Positions 1 to 7,978 of a DNA stretch of 64,000 nt are shown one piece after another. The translations under genes were made by a program, and so were the position numbers. The stretch is taken from NCBI GenBank assembly GCA_050633545.1, contig JBOEGS010000007.1, positions 38,913 through 102,912 of the forward strand, written 5' to 3'. Positions within the stretch are counted from its first letter, which is position 1; each line of letters opens with the position of its first letter. Source of the stretch: Litorivita sp050633545 (GTDB lineage: Bacteria > Pseudomonadota > Alphaproteobacteria > Rhodobacterales > Rhodobacteraceae). The notes under the pieces were generated by a model that saw nothing but the letters and a program-made list of their open reading frames with translations, was not told where the DNA came from and made no database searches.

Positions 1-2
1 TC

Positions 3-728
3 ACCGATACGGGCCAGCGTTTGATGGAACATGCCGAGCGCGCCGAACAGGCGATGACCGCAGGGATCGAGGCCGTCGCGGGGCAATCGGGCGGCTTGTC
101 GGGGCAAATCCGCATCGGCGCGCCCGACGGGGCGGCGAATTTTCTGCTGCCGCAGGTCTGCGCCGCGATCACCGCGCAAAACCCCGATCTGGAGGTGCAG
201 ATCGTCGCCCTGCCGCGGGTGTTCAACCTGTCCAAACGCGAGGCCGATATGGCCATCGGCGTCAGCCCCCCGACCGCCGGACGGCTTAGCGTGCAGAAAA
301 TTTCGGACTATAAATTGCACCTCGCCGCCAGCGACGATTACCTCGCCGCCCATCCGCCGATCCGCAAGATGGCGGATTTGAGCGGCCATAAGATGATCGG
401 CTATATCCCCGATCTGATCTTTGACAAGGAGCTTGATTACCTGAGCGAAATCGGGGTCGGCGGCGTCACCCTCGCCTCCAATTCGGTTTCGGTGCAATTC
501 CATTGGGTGCGTATGGGCGGCGGCATCGGCGTGGTGCATGATTTCGCGCTGCCAGCGGGGCAGGGGCTGCGCCGCATCCTGACCGGGGACATCTCGCTCA
601 CCCGCGCCTTCTATTTGATCCGCCACGCCGATGACCGCCGGTTGGAGCGGCTCAACCGTTTTGCCGCCGCGCTCACCGAGGGGCTGCGCCGCGAGATCGC
701 GCGGCTCGAAGCCATGGCAACAGGTTAA
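3..728 (+). CDS. LysR-family transcriptional regulator (5' truncated by window edge)
   Basis: This is the C-terminal part of a LysR-type regulator. The frame is open from base 3, so the true start lies upstream of the window. The first visible residues (TDTGQRLMEHAERAEQ) match the end of the LysR helix-turn-helix and linker helix. The remaining ~220 residues form the periplasmic-binding-like effector domain, with the usual GQIRIGAPDG opening strand and a GGGIGVVHDF segment. It would bind DNA as an oligomer in the cytoplasm and respond to a small effector. The effector and target cannot be told because the neighbouring upstream gene is not visible. It ends 117 bases before the CBS-domain gene. 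Confidence 0.85.
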   Translation, partial: TDTGQRLMEHAERAEQAMTAGIEAVAGQSGGLSGQIRIGAPDGAANFLLPQVCAAITAQNPDLEVQIVALPRVFNLSKREADMAIGVSPPTAGRLSVQKISDYKLHLAASDDYLAAHPPIRKMADLSGHKMIGYIPDLIFDKELDYLSEIGVGGVTLASNSVSVQFHWVRMGGGIGVVHDFALPAGQGLRRILTGDISLTRAFYLIRHADDRRLERLNRFAAALTEGLRREIARLEAMATG

Positions 729-845
729 CCCGCATTAACCATACACAGGCGATTTTCCCCCTTAAAACAATGCGCAACCAAGGGCGCACTTGACACAGAG
801 CCACAGGCGCAGGAGGCTGAAGAGGCTAGGCAAGGGAGGAACAAC

Positions 846-1280
846 ATGCTGGTGCATCAAATTCTCAAGTCCAAAGGCGACGACGGTGTGGTGACGGTAA
901 CGCCAAGCACCCCGATTTCCGAAGTTGCGCAAATCCTCGCTGAAAGGCGCATCGGCGGCGTGGTCGTCTCCAAGGATGGCACCACCGCCGAGGGCATCCT
1001 CTCCGAACGCGATATCGTGCGCAGCCTCGCGTTGCGCGGCGCGGTCTGTTTGACCGAAAAAGCCTCCGACATGATGACGCGCGGCCCTGTGACCTGTCGG
1101 CGCGACGAGACCTCCGATGACGTGTTGCAGCGCATGACCACGGGGCGGTTTCGCCATATGCCCGTGGTCGAGGACGGGCAATTGGTCGGCATCGTCACCA
1201 TCGGCGATGTGGTCAAGGCGCGGTTGCAAGAATTGGCGATGGAGAAAAACGCCCTCGAAGGGATGATCATGGGGCACTAG
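846..1280 (+). CDS. CBS-domain pair protein
   Basis: This 144-residue protein consists almost entirely of two CBS motifs, at about residues 7–65 and 73–130. The second ends in the typical RHMPVVEDGQLVGIVTIGDV pattern. Stand-alone CBS pairs usually bind adenosyl nucleotides (AMP, ATP, NADH) and act as cytoplasmic energy or redox sensors. No catalytic domain is fused, so the partner is unknown. An AGGGAGGAAC ribosome-binding site directly precedes the ATG. The gene is alone: 297 bases of non-coding DNA follow before coaD. The family is clear; the specific function is not. Confidence 0.85.
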   Translation: MLVHQILKSKGDDGVVTVTPSTPISEVAQILAERRIGGVVVSKDGTTAEGILSERDIVRSLALRGAVCLTEKASDMMTRGPVTCRRDETSDDVLQRMTTGRFRHMPVVEDGQLVGIVTIGDVVKARLQELAMEKNALEGMIMGH

Positions 1281-1372
1281 GCGCGCGCCCGCGCGGCGCA
1301 ACCTGCGCGCCGGACGCTGGCAGGTCCGGCCCGCAAGCCCCGCAATCGCGCCCGCCCGCACCAACGGTTTCG

Positions 1373-1413
1373 CACCGATGCAATACCGACGTTTTACCGA
1401 CGTGATACCGACG
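1373..1413. repeat. Tandem TACCGACG repeats with 11-bp period
   Basis: Three copies of TACCGACG begin at 1384, 1395 and 1406. A degenerate copy (CACCGATG) begins at 1373, so four units lie exactly 11 bp apart. The array is between the CBS gene and coaD. One-turn helical spacing is typical of stacked protein-binding sites, but chance slippage is also possible. Confidence 0.55.
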
Positions 1414-1428
1414 CGCCAAACCGCCGGT

Positions 1429-1465
1429 TTTTACGGCCCCTCGGGCCTTCGTCGGGGCGGTAAAA
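1429..1465. terminator. Imperfect inverted repeat between the CBS gene and coaD
   Basis: TTTTACGGCCCC (1429–1440) and GGGGCGGTAAAA (1454–1465) are complementary apart from one mismatch, with a 13-base loop. It could act as a terminator for the CBS gene. There is no long T tract, so the role is uncertain. Confidence 0.35.
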
Positions 1466-1577
1466 TGCGGCTTCGCAGCGTCATTTCTCCGCAGCGCAGA
1501 AAAAGTTTCGAAACGCGCTTGCATTCCGCCGCGCAATAATGTTGCGTAGGGGGCACCTTTTCTATGGGAGATCCCAC

Positions 1578-2081
1578 ATGCGCATCGGCCTCTACCCCGG
1601 TACATTCGATCCGATAACCAACGGACATATCGACATTATTACGCGGGGGGCGGCCTTGGTGGATCGTCTGGTGATCGGCGTTGCGATCAACCGCGACAAA
1701 GGTCCGCTGTTTGATCTCGAAGAGCGCGTCGCCATGATCGAACCGGTGATCGCCGCCCTGTCGGAAAAGACCGGAACCGAGATCATCGCCCATCCGTTCG
1801 AGAACCTCTTGATCAATTGCGCCCATGATGTGGGGGCCAATGTGATCTTGCGCGGGCTGCGCGCTGTGGCGGATTTTGAGTATGAATTTCAAATGGTTGG
1901 CATGAATCGCGCGCTCGACAGTTCGGTCGAGACGGTGTTCTTGATGGCCGAGGCCAAACATCAGGCGATCGCCTCGAAACTGGTCAAGGAAATCGCCCGT
2001 CTGGACGGAGATGTGAGCAACTTCGTCCCCGCCGCCGTGCGCGACCGTTTGCTCGATAAATTGGGCAAGCCCAAGGCCTAG
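1578..2081 (+). CDS. coaD: Pantetheine-phosphate adenylyltransferase (CoA biosynthesis)
   Basis: CoaD transfers AMP from ATP to 4'-phosphopantetheine, giving dephospho-CoA, the penultimate step of CoA synthesis. It is a soluble hexameric cytoplasmic enzyme. The 167-residue protein has the expected length, opens with MRIGLYPGTFDPITNGH and carries the nucleotidyltransferase TNGH motif at 14–17. The C-terminal ASKLVKEIA corresponds to the second ATP-binding motif. An upstream in-frame ATG at 1539 would add 13 unconserved residues. The start at 1578 is preferred because it has GGGAG ahead of it and matches the family N-terminus. A strong terminator follows. Confidence 0.96.
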   Translation: MRIGLYPGTFDPITNGHIDIITRGAALVDRLVIGVAINRDKGPLFDLEERVAMIEPVIAALSEKTGTEIIAHPFENLLINCAHDVGANVILRGLRAVADFEYEFQMVGMNRALDSSVETVFLMAEAKHQAIASKLVKEIARLDGDVSNFVPAAVRDRLLDKLGKPKA

Positions 2082-2108
2082 GCCCCGCGCACCCCGCCGC
2101 ATCGCATC

Positions 2109-2145
2109 AAAACGCCCGCCAGTTTTGGCGGGCGTTTTGCTTTTT
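2109..2145 (+). terminator. Rho-independent terminator after coaD
   Basis: A perfect 12-bp stem (AAAACGCCCGCC at 2109–2120 with its complement at 2127–2138) and a 6-base loop are followed by GCTTTTT. The A-rich left flank means it can also stop the leftward hydrolase transcript that ends at 2149. Confidence 0.9.
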
Positions 2146-2148
2146 ATA

Positions 2149-3111
2149 TCAGGTGCTTGCTTGGCTGCGCGTCTCAACACTGCGAATGAAGGCGGCGCAT
2201 TTTTCGGGATAGTTTGTCGGCAACATATGACCCGCGCCTTCGATCAATTCGAGGCTGAACTGCGGATGGGCGGTGCACAGCTCGACGCCCTGCTGGTGGT
2301 GGTCCAAAATCCGGTCCTCGGTGCCAAAAAGCACCCCCACAGGCACGTCGATCGTGTCATACCGCGCCTCCATCTCGCGCAGGTCATCTTGCGCATGGAC
2401 AAAGTCGCGGCTGGCATTGCGAAAGGACGAGGGGCGCAGGCCCAAAAGCCCGTTGCCCTTGACCGAATAGGTTTCGGGCACCGCATCGGGACCAAAGACC
2501 AGATCGATGGTTTCCTTTTGTTTCTTGATACTTGCGGGCACGGCGAGGGTTTCGGAGATCAGCCAGCGCAGGCTGCGGTTGCGAATGCCAAGCGCGGCAA
2601 AAGCGTCAGAGGCGCCTTGGGTGCTGCGCGTCAGCGGCGCCAGAAGCGCAAGGCCGCGCACCGACCGAGGATGCGCCAGAGCCAGCGCCAAAGCCGTGCC
2701 GCCGCCCAAGGAATGCCCGACCACCAAGGGCCGCTCCAATCCCAATTTGTTAATCACTTCTGCGGCATAGTTCGCCTGATCCGACAGGGCCGCGCCGCTG
2801 GTTTCGGGCCGCTGCGAATAGCCCATGCCTGGCCGGTCGATGGCCACCACGCGGTGATTGCGCGCCAGATCGTCAATGACGCCCATATCGAAATGGCCCA
2901 GATTGCCGCCCAGACCGTGGATCAACAAGACCGCAGGCCCGCTGCCGCGTTCGACGTAGTGCAGCGCGCCGGTGGAAATCTGGATGGTCTTGCCGCGCGG
3001 CGGATTGGCCGCCTCGGCCTTGGCGGCGATGGTGCGGGTTTTGCCCGCCATGCGCATAAGATAAAGCGCGATCAGCGCCAAAAGCGCGAGACATATCCAG
3101 ATGAAGGTCAT
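2149..3111 (-). CDS. Membrane-anchored alpha/beta-fold hydrolase
   Basis: This 320-residue protein has an N-terminal hydrophobic segment (residues ~3–20) and then an alpha/beta hydrolase core. LLIHGLGGN (62–70) forms the oxyanion-hole region and VGHSLGG (131–137) the nucleophile elbow, with Ser134. GTEDRILDHH should carry the acid and GAGHMLP the catalytic histidine near the C-terminus. The substrate is unknown; esterases, lipases and ring-cleavage hydrolases share this pattern. The anchor suggests it works at the cytoplasmic membrane. A GGTTAAC repeat array lies immediately upstream of its start codon. Confidence 0.85.
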   Translation of the reverse strand: MTFIWICLALLALIALYLMRMAGKTRTIAAKAEAANPPRGKTIQISTGALHYVERGSGPAVLLIHGLGGNLGHFDMGVIDDLARNHRVVAIDRPGMGYSQRPETSGAALSDQANYAAEVINKLGLERPLVVGHSLGGGTALALALAHPRSVRGLALLAPLTRSTQGASDAFAALGIRNRSLRWLISETLAVPASIKKQKETIDLVFGPDAVPETYSVKGNGLLGLRPSSFRNASRDFVHAQDDLREMEARYDTIDVPVGVLFGTEDRILDHHQQGVELCTAHPQFSLELIEGAGHMLPTNYPEKCAAFIRSVETRSQAST

Positions 3112-3123
3112 TGCGTTTCCCTT

Positions 3124-3171
3124 GGTTTAACGTGGGTTAACTCGGGTCAGATGTGGTTAACCTTGGTTAAC
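3124..3171. repeat. GGTTAAC-type iterons with 10-bp period
   Basis: TTAAC occurs at 3127, 3137, 3157 and 3167, each preceded by GG or GGT. The missing register at 3147 holds a degenerate TCAGA, so five units lie exactly 10 bp apart. The array ends about 12 bases upstream of the leftward hydrolase start (3111), within its likely leader. Confidence 0.65.
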
Positions 3172-3219
3172 GCTAAGGGATGCGCGCGCAAAGACAATCT
3201 TGACGCCGCGTCGCTTGGC

Positions 3220-3363
3220 CTAGCGCCAAAAGGCCATCCACTCGATCATATCGGCAAATTTTCGAAGCAAAAACAGGGTGTTGAACCCGTCCGCCATGAA
3301 TTGATCCAGCGCGAGCAGGGCAAGGATCGACAGGCCGATGCCGATGGCAATTGAATTGGTCAT
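3220..3363 (-). CDS. Small single-span membrane protein downstream of gap
   Basis: A 47-residue frame reads from ATG at 3363 to TAG at 3220. The protein begins MTNSIAIGIGLSILALLALD, a clear hydrophobic helix. An amphipathic second half follows, containing FLLRKFADMIEWMAFWR. I believe similar small proteins are found next to gap in other Rhodobacteraceae, but that is from memory and function is unknown. It lies just past the gap terminator, so it probably has its own promoter or depends on read-through. Codon use resembles the neighbours, supporting a real gene. Confidence 0.7.
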   Translation of the reverse strand: MTNSIAIGIGLSILALLALDQFMADGFNTLFLLRKFADMIEWMAFWR

Positions 3364-3383
3364 GGTCCGCGCCACACTCGCAT

Positions 3384-3422
3384 AAAAAAGAAGGCCTCCA
3401 AGGGGTTACCCGAGGAGGCCTT
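3384..3422 (-). terminator. Rho-independent terminator after gap
   Basis: AAGGCCTCC (3391–3399) pairs perfectly with GGAGGCCTT (3414–3422). On the minus strand it is followed by CTTTTTT. It lies 30 bases beyond the gap stop codon. Confidence 0.88.
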
Positions 3423-3450
3423 GCAAATCAAGATGGCGCGGCAGGGCGGC

Positions 3451-4452
3451 TTAAACCAAACGGCCCATCGCGGCGGCCACATCGGCCATCCGGCACGAGA
3501 AGCCCCATTCGTTGTCATACCACGCCAAGACCCGCACCAGACGCTTGCCGGTGACTTTGGTCTGGTCGGGGGCAAAGATCGAGCTTTGCTCGGTGTGGCA
3601 GAAATCGATCGAAACTTTGGGTTCGGGGTCATAGCCCAGAACCGCGCCCATATGGCCTGCGGCGGCTTCGCGCACCACTTCGTTCACATCATTCACGGTG
3701 ACGTCTTTGGAGGCGACAAAAGTCAGGTCCACGGCCGAGACATTCGGCGTCGGCACGCGGATCGCCGTGCCGTCCAATTTACCCGCCAGTTCGGGCAGAA
3801 CCTCACCAAGCGCCTTGGCCGCGCCGGTGGAGGTGGGGATCATCGACATGGCCGCCGCGCGGGCGCGATACAGATCGCTGTGGCGGCGGTCGAGCGTCGG
3901 CTGATCGCCTGTGTAGCTGTGGATCGTGGTCATGATGCCGCTCTCGATGCCGATCGCATCATTGAGCACTTTGGCCAGAGGGGCGAGGCAATTGGTGGTG
4001 CACGACCCGTTCGACACCATATTGTCATTGGCCGCCAGATCGCGGTGGTTCACGCCGTAAACGATTGTCTTGTCTACGTTTTTACCAGGGGCGGAGAGCA
4101 GGACCTTTTTCGCGCCGCGCTCGAAATGTTTGTTGGCTTTGAGGCCGTCGTTGAAATTGCCCGTGCATTCCATGACCACGTCACAGCCCGACCAGTCCAA
4201 TTCATCCATGTCATAGGTCGAGAACATCTGCATCGGGCCGCGCCCCAGATCCATCGTGCCTTCGCCGATCTTGATTTCGTTTCCGAAACGGCCATGCACG
4301 CTGTCATAACGCATCAGATGGGCGGCGGTTTCCAGCGGGCCGGTGGCGTTGACCTTGACGACCTGCACATCGTTGCGACCGCTTTGGGCGATATGGGCGA
4401 GGGTGCAACGGCCAATGCGGCCAAATCCGTTGATGCCGACGGTGATGGTCAT
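3451..4452 (-). CDS. gap: Glyceraldehyde-3-phosphate dehydrogenase, type I
   Basis: GAPDH converts glyceraldehyde-3-phosphate, phosphate and NAD(P)+ to 1,3-bisphosphoglycerate. It is a cytoplasmic tetramer of glycolysis and gluconeogenesis. The 333-residue protein starts MTITVGINGFGRIGR (Rossmann nucleotide-binding motif) and contains SNGSCTTNCLAP with the catalytic cysteine near residue 150. HSYTGDQPTLD and WYDNEWGFSCRM are further family signatures. Length is normal. The upstream region carries palindromes resembling the CceR operator, suggesting carbon-dependent control together with tkt. A terminator follows directly. Confidence 0.97.
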   Translation of the reverse strand: MTITVGINGFGRIGRCTLAHIAQSGRNDVQVVKVNATGPLETAAHLMRYDSVHGRFGNEIKIGEGTMDLGRGPMQMFSTYDMDELDWSGCDVVMECTGNFNDGLKANKHFERGAKKVLLSAPGKNVDKTIVYGVNHRDLAANDNMVSNGSCTTNCLAPLAKVLNDAIGIESGIMTTIHSYTGDQPTLDRRHSDLYRARAAAMSMIPTSTGAAKALGEVLPELAGKLDGTAIRVPTPNVSAVDLTFVASKDVTVNDVNEVVREAAAGHMGAVLGYDPEPKVSIDFCHTEQSSIFAPDQTKVTGKRLVRVLAWYDNEWGFSCRMADVAAAMGRLV

Positions 4453-4789
4453 GCTCAGGTCTCCTGATCGGGTTCGGGTTGCGCCGTGATATAGGCAGCT
4501 TGCCCCGCATTCGAAAGCATAGTTTCATAAATTTTTATTATTTTCCATTGTGTTAGCGTTAACTGTGGCCTGTTAGCGACCAACATGTCGGGCGCGGTTT
4601 GACCGGTTAAGCATGATCGCGCACGGGGTTGCGCTAACAGCGGGCGCTAACGGGGATCGGGCGATGCAAAACGGCGCGGTTTAGAATCGGTTAACCGCTG
4701 CGCAGGCCGCGCAGATGCCCCGAGATTGACAATCGCACGGGGCAGGCCGACAAGCGTTGGGCCGACCCGCTGCAACAGGAGCCGTTTCC
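4453..4789. promoter_or_regulatory. gap / SMR divergent regulatory region
   Basis: These 337 bases hold no gene. They contain an AT-rich stretch near 4525–4550 next to gap and a cluster of TTAGCG/CGCTAA half-sites: 4552–4565, about 4569–4577, 4626–4639 and about 4644–4651. The rightward SMR gene begins at 4790 with CAGGAG as its ribosome-binding site. Confidence 0.6.
4552..4565. promoter_or_regulatory. CceR-like operator upstream of gap
   Basis: TGTTAGCGTTAACT is a near-perfect palindrome around a central CG, as expected for a LacI-family operator. It fits the TGTTA-CG-TAACA pattern I recall for Rhodobacter CceR (AkgR), a regulator of central carbon genes. Position about 100 bases upstream of gap fits control of that gene. 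Confidence 0.55.
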
Positions 4790-5134
4790 ATGACACTCGC
4801 CATTTCGGCCTATGCCGCCCTCAGCCTTGCAATCGTTCTGGAGGTGGTCGGCACGACCTTCTTGCAGCAAAGCCAGCAATTCACCCGCCCATTGCCGACG
4901 GTGATGATGGCGCTGTGTTACGGGGGGATGTTCTATTTCATGACGCTGGCCCTGCGCAGCATGCCCTTGGGCATTGTCTATGCGATCTGGAGCGGTATGG
5001 GCATTGTTCTTGTGTCGGTGATCGGATGGCTGGTGTTTCGCCAAACGCTTGATCTGGCGGCGCTTTTGGGGATGAGCATGATCCTTGGCGGGGTGGTGGT
5101 GATCCATCTGTTCTCCAACGCCGCGCCGCATTAA
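4790..5134 (+). CDS. Small multidrug resistance (SMR) family transporter
   Basis: This 114-residue protein has the four-helix SMR fold (EmrE/QacE type) of the cytoplasmic membrane. Such proteins form dimers that exchange protons for lipophilic cations, guanidinium or polyamines. The essential glutamate is present in helix 1 (IVLEVVGTTFLQ), and GIVYAIWSGMG gives the conserved helix-3 segment. Start at 4790 is chosen because AGGAG precedes it and the protein aligns with the family from MTLAISAY. The stop codon overlaps that of the convergent DUF2161 gene in a shared TTAA. Substrate is not determinable. Confidence 0.92.
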   Translation: MTLAISAYAALSLAIVLEVVGTTFLQQSQQFTRPLPTVMMALCYGGMFYFMTLALRSMPLGIVYAIWSGMGIVLVSVIGWLVFRQTLDLAALLGMSMILGGVVVIHLFSNAAPH

Positions 5135-5829
5135 TCGGCTTTTTCGGGCTGCTGTAGCTCTGCGCGGCCCTTGGGCGACAGGGCATAGATGCCGCGCGCG
5201 ATGCGTTCGAACCATCCATAGTGATTGTCGGCCATAATGGCGCGGGCACGGGCCACGCCCGTGACTTTGGCCACCTCTGCCGCCTTGGCGGGGCCGTTTT
5301 GGTGCAGATGGCTTTGCACGCGCTGCGCATCTTGGCGGTATGCGGTCATCAACCCTTGGCGCACCTGTCCGCCGGTATTGGGGTCGCCCTCCAGCTTGGC
5401 AAATTCCCTGAGCAACCGCGCGCGTTTGGGTTTGGAGATGCGCGGCTGATAGGGGCCAGGATCGATGTGGATCTGCACATGCCCGTCGCGCAACCGCACC
5501 GTGATCAGCCCCAGCCCGAGGCGGCGGCAGAGTTTGAGATTGCTCTTCAGCGCGCCCTGAAACTGCTTGGTGCCCAGATGCGGCACGGCGATATAGACGT
5601 GATCGGTCAGAGTTTGGCGCGCGATGCCTTGGTGGAACAGGGTCAGCGAAAAGCCGGTCTTCAGCTCGACAATCACCGGCGGCTCGGCGCCGCGCAGGGC
5701 CATGACATCCACCGCGCCGATCTCGCCTTTGACCTCATATCCTTGCCCTTCGAGCAAGGATTTGACGGGGGCGTAAAGCTCTTCTTCGCGCGGTTTGGGC
5801 GCAGGGGTCTTTTGGGGTGTGCGGCTCAT
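5131..5829 (-). CDS. DUF2161-family protein with PD-(D/E)XK-like core
   Basis: This 232-residue protein matches the DUF2161 (COG5482) family as I recall it. The N-terminal half carries a restriction-endonuclease-like pattern: Glu36 in GEIGAVDVMAL, Asp41, then VIVELKTG with Glu55 and Lys57. That is the D-(x)n-ExK metal site of PD-(D/E)XK nucleases. The C-terminal part (~160–225) resembles a winged helix (AAEVAKVTGVARARAIMADN). Nuclease activity is inferred from the motif only; the family has no established role that I know of. It is monocistronic and converges on the SMR gene. Confidence 0.75.
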   Translation of the reverse strand: MSRTPQKTPAPKPREEELYAPVKSLLEGQGYEVKGEIGAVDVMALRGAEPPVIVELKTGFSLTLFHQGIARQTLTDHVYIAVPHLGTKQFQGALKSNLKLCRRLGLGLITVRLRDGHVQIHIDPGPYQPRISKPKRARLLREFAKLEGDPNTGGQVRQGLMTAYRQDAQRVQSHLHQNGPAKAAEVAKVTGVARARAIMADNHYGWFERIARGIYALSPKGRAELQQPEKAD

Positions 5830-5871
5830 GCCCCTATGCTAACGCCCGCCCGCGCGCGCGAAAAGCCGCAA

Positions 5872-5900
5872 AGAAAAAGGCCCCGCAAAAGCAGGGCCTT
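5872..5900 (-). terminator. Rho-independent terminator after tkt
   Basis: AAGGCCC (5877–5883) pairs with GGGCCTT (5894–5900) around an inner GC–AAAA–GC hairpin. On the minus strand it is followed by a T-rich run (CCTTTTTCTT). It lies 43 bases after the tkt stop. Confidence 0.8.
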
Positions 5901-5942
5901 GATGTCACATGTTGTGGTGCCGCAGGGCAGGGCGGCGGGCGG

Positions 5943-7958
5943 TTACAGCAGGCCCTTGGCCGTGGCTGCGACATTCTCCGCCGTGATGCCGAACTTTTCA
6001 TAAAGCTCTTCTGCAGGGGCGGAGGCGCCAAAGCTGTCCATGCCGACAAAGCCCGCTTTGGCATATTTGCCGCGCTCGCCGCACAGCCATTGATCCCAAC
6101 CAAAGCGCGTGGCGGCTTCGACCGCGACGCGCACCGGTCCGCCGGGCAAGACGCGCTTGCGATAGCTTTCCTCTTGCTGCGCAAACAGCTCCCAGCAGGG
6201 CATCGAAACAACCCGCGTGCCGATGCCTTCGGCTTGGAGTTTTTCGCGCGCGGCCATGGCGATCTCGACCTCCGACCCGGTGGCCATCAAGATCACCTGA
6301 CGCTTGCCCTCGGCGTCGGCCAAGACATAGGCACCCTGCGCGGTCATGTTCTTGACCTTATGCTCGGTGCGCAATGTCGGCAGGTTCTGACGGGTCAGCG
6401 ACAGGACCGAAGGCGTCTCTTTCGCCGTCAGCGCAATTTCCCAGCTTTCGGCCGTTTCCACCGTATCGCAGGGGCGGAACACATAGGTGTTCGGCGTGGC
6501 GCGGCTGATCGCCAGATGCTCGACCGGCTGGTGGGTCGGGCCATCTTCGCCAAGGCCGATGCTGTCGTGGGTCATCACGAAAACCGTTGGAATTTTGCTC
6601 AGCGCGGCAAGGCGCATCGCGGGGCGGGCATAGTCGGTAAAGCACATGAACGTGCCGCCATAGGGGCGGATGCCGCCATGCAGCGCCATACCGTTCATCG
6701 CCGCCGCCATACCGTGCTCACGAATGCCCCAATAGACATAGCGCCCGCCGCGGTTATCGACGTCGAAAATGCCCAGATCGCCCGTCTTGGTGTTGTTCGA
6801 TCCGGTCAAATCCGCCGACCCGCCAACGGTTTCGCCGAGCACGGGGTTGATGACCTCAAGCACCATTTCCGACGATTTGCGGGTCGCCACTTTGGGCGCC
6901 TCTTCGGAAATCTGCTTTTTCAGGGCTTTGACAACCGCCGACAGTTTTTTCGGCGCGTCGCCTGCATAGGCGCGGTTGAACTCGGCCTGTTTGCGCTCGG
7001 AGATCGAGGCGAAACGCCCCTCCCATTCTTTGCGATCCGCCGCGCCGCGCGCGCCGATTGCTTCCCATTGCGATTTGATCTCGGCGGGCACTTCGAACGG
7101 GCCAGCGGTCCAACCATAGGCGGCTTTGGCATCGGTGATCAGCTTGGGGTCGGTCAAGGCGCCGTGGCCTTTGGAGGTGTCCTGCGCCGAGGAGCCCAAG
7201 GCGATATGGGTCTTGCAAGCGATCATCGACGGTTTGCCGGCCTTTTTCGCGGCGGTGATGGCGGCGTCGATCTCGGCGGGGTTATGCCCGTCGATCTCTT
7301 GCACATGCCACCCCGAGGCCTTGAACCGCTGCACCTGATTGGTGCGGTCCGACAATTCGACCGTGCCGTCGATGGTGATGTTGTTGTTGTCCCAAAACAC
7401 GATCAGCTTGGACAACTCGTGACGCCCCGCAAGGCCCAAGGCCTCTTGGCTGACGCCCTCCATCAGGCACCCGTCGCCCGCGATCACATATGTATGGTGA
7501 TCGACGATCTTCTTGCCGTATTGGGCGCGCTGGATTTCTTCGGCCATGGCAAAGCCCACAGCGGTGGAAATCCCTTGGCCCAGCGGGCCGGTGGTGACTT
7601 CGACACCGTCGAGCAGGAAGTTTTCGGGATGGCCCGCGGTTTTCGCGCCCATTTGGCGGAAGTTCTTGATCTCGTCCAATGTGACCTGCTCGTAGCCCGT
7701 CAGATAGAGCAGCGAATAGATCAACATCGAGCCGTGACCTGCCGAGAGGATAAACCGGTCACGATCCGGCCAGAGCGGATTTTTCGCGTCGAACTTGAGG
7801 TGGTTTTCAAACAGAACCGTGGCCACATCGGCCATGCCCATCGGCATGCCGGAGTGGCCGGAGTTGGCGGCGGCAATCGCATCGAGGGTCAGCGCGCGGA
7901 TCGCGGCGGCTTTCATCCAGTGGTCGGGGTTCGCAGAGCGCAGGGCAGCAATGTCCAA
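5943..7958 (-). CDS. tkt: Transketolase
   Basis: Transketolase moves two-carbon units between sugar phosphates in the non-oxidative pentose phosphate pathway, using thiamine diphosphate. The 671-residue protein has normal length. Visible motifs include NSGHSGMPMG near the N-terminus, the TPP/Mg site GDGCLMEGVSQEA with NNNITIDG, and RQNLP near 460. The start is assigned to a TTG at 7958 (LDIAALRSANPDHW), preceded by AAAGGA. This matches the usual N-terminus, whereas an upstream ATG at 8024 would place a CceR-like operator inside the coding region. Regulation together with gap is plausible. Confidence 0.95.
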   Translation of the reverse strand: MDIAALRSANPDHWMKAAAIRALTLDAIAAANSGHSGMPMGMADVATVLFENHLKFDAKNPLWPDRDRFILSAGHGSMLIYSLLYLTGYEQVTLDEIKNFRQMGAKTAGHPENFLLDGVEVTTGPLGQGISTAVGFAMAEEIQRAQYGKKIVDHHTYVIAGDGCLMEGVSQEALGLAGRHELSKLIVFWDNNNITIDGTVELSDRTNQVQRFKASGWHVQEIDGHNPAEIDAAITAAKKAGKPSMIACKTHIALGSSAQDTSKGHGALTDPKLITDAKAAYGWTAGPFEVPAEIKSQWEAIGARGAADRKEWEGRFASISERKQAEFNRAYAGDAPKKLSAVVKALKKQISEEAPKVATRKSSEMVLEVINPVLGETVGGSADLTGSNNTKTGDLGIFDVDNRGGRYVYWGIREHGMAAAMNGMALHGGIRPYGGTFMCFTDYARPAMRLAALSKIPTVFVMTHDSIGLGEDGPTHQPVEHLAISRATPNTYVFRPCDTVETAESWEIALTAKETPSVLSLTRQNLPTLRTEHKVKNMTAQGAYVLADAEGKRQVILMATGSEVEIAMAAREKLQAEGIGTRVVSMPCWELFAQQEESYRKRVLPGGPVRVAVEAATRFGWDQWLCGERGKYAKAGFVGMDSFGASAPAEELYEKFGITAENVAATAKGLL

Positions 7959-7978
7959 GAGGCAGGTCCTTTGATTGG

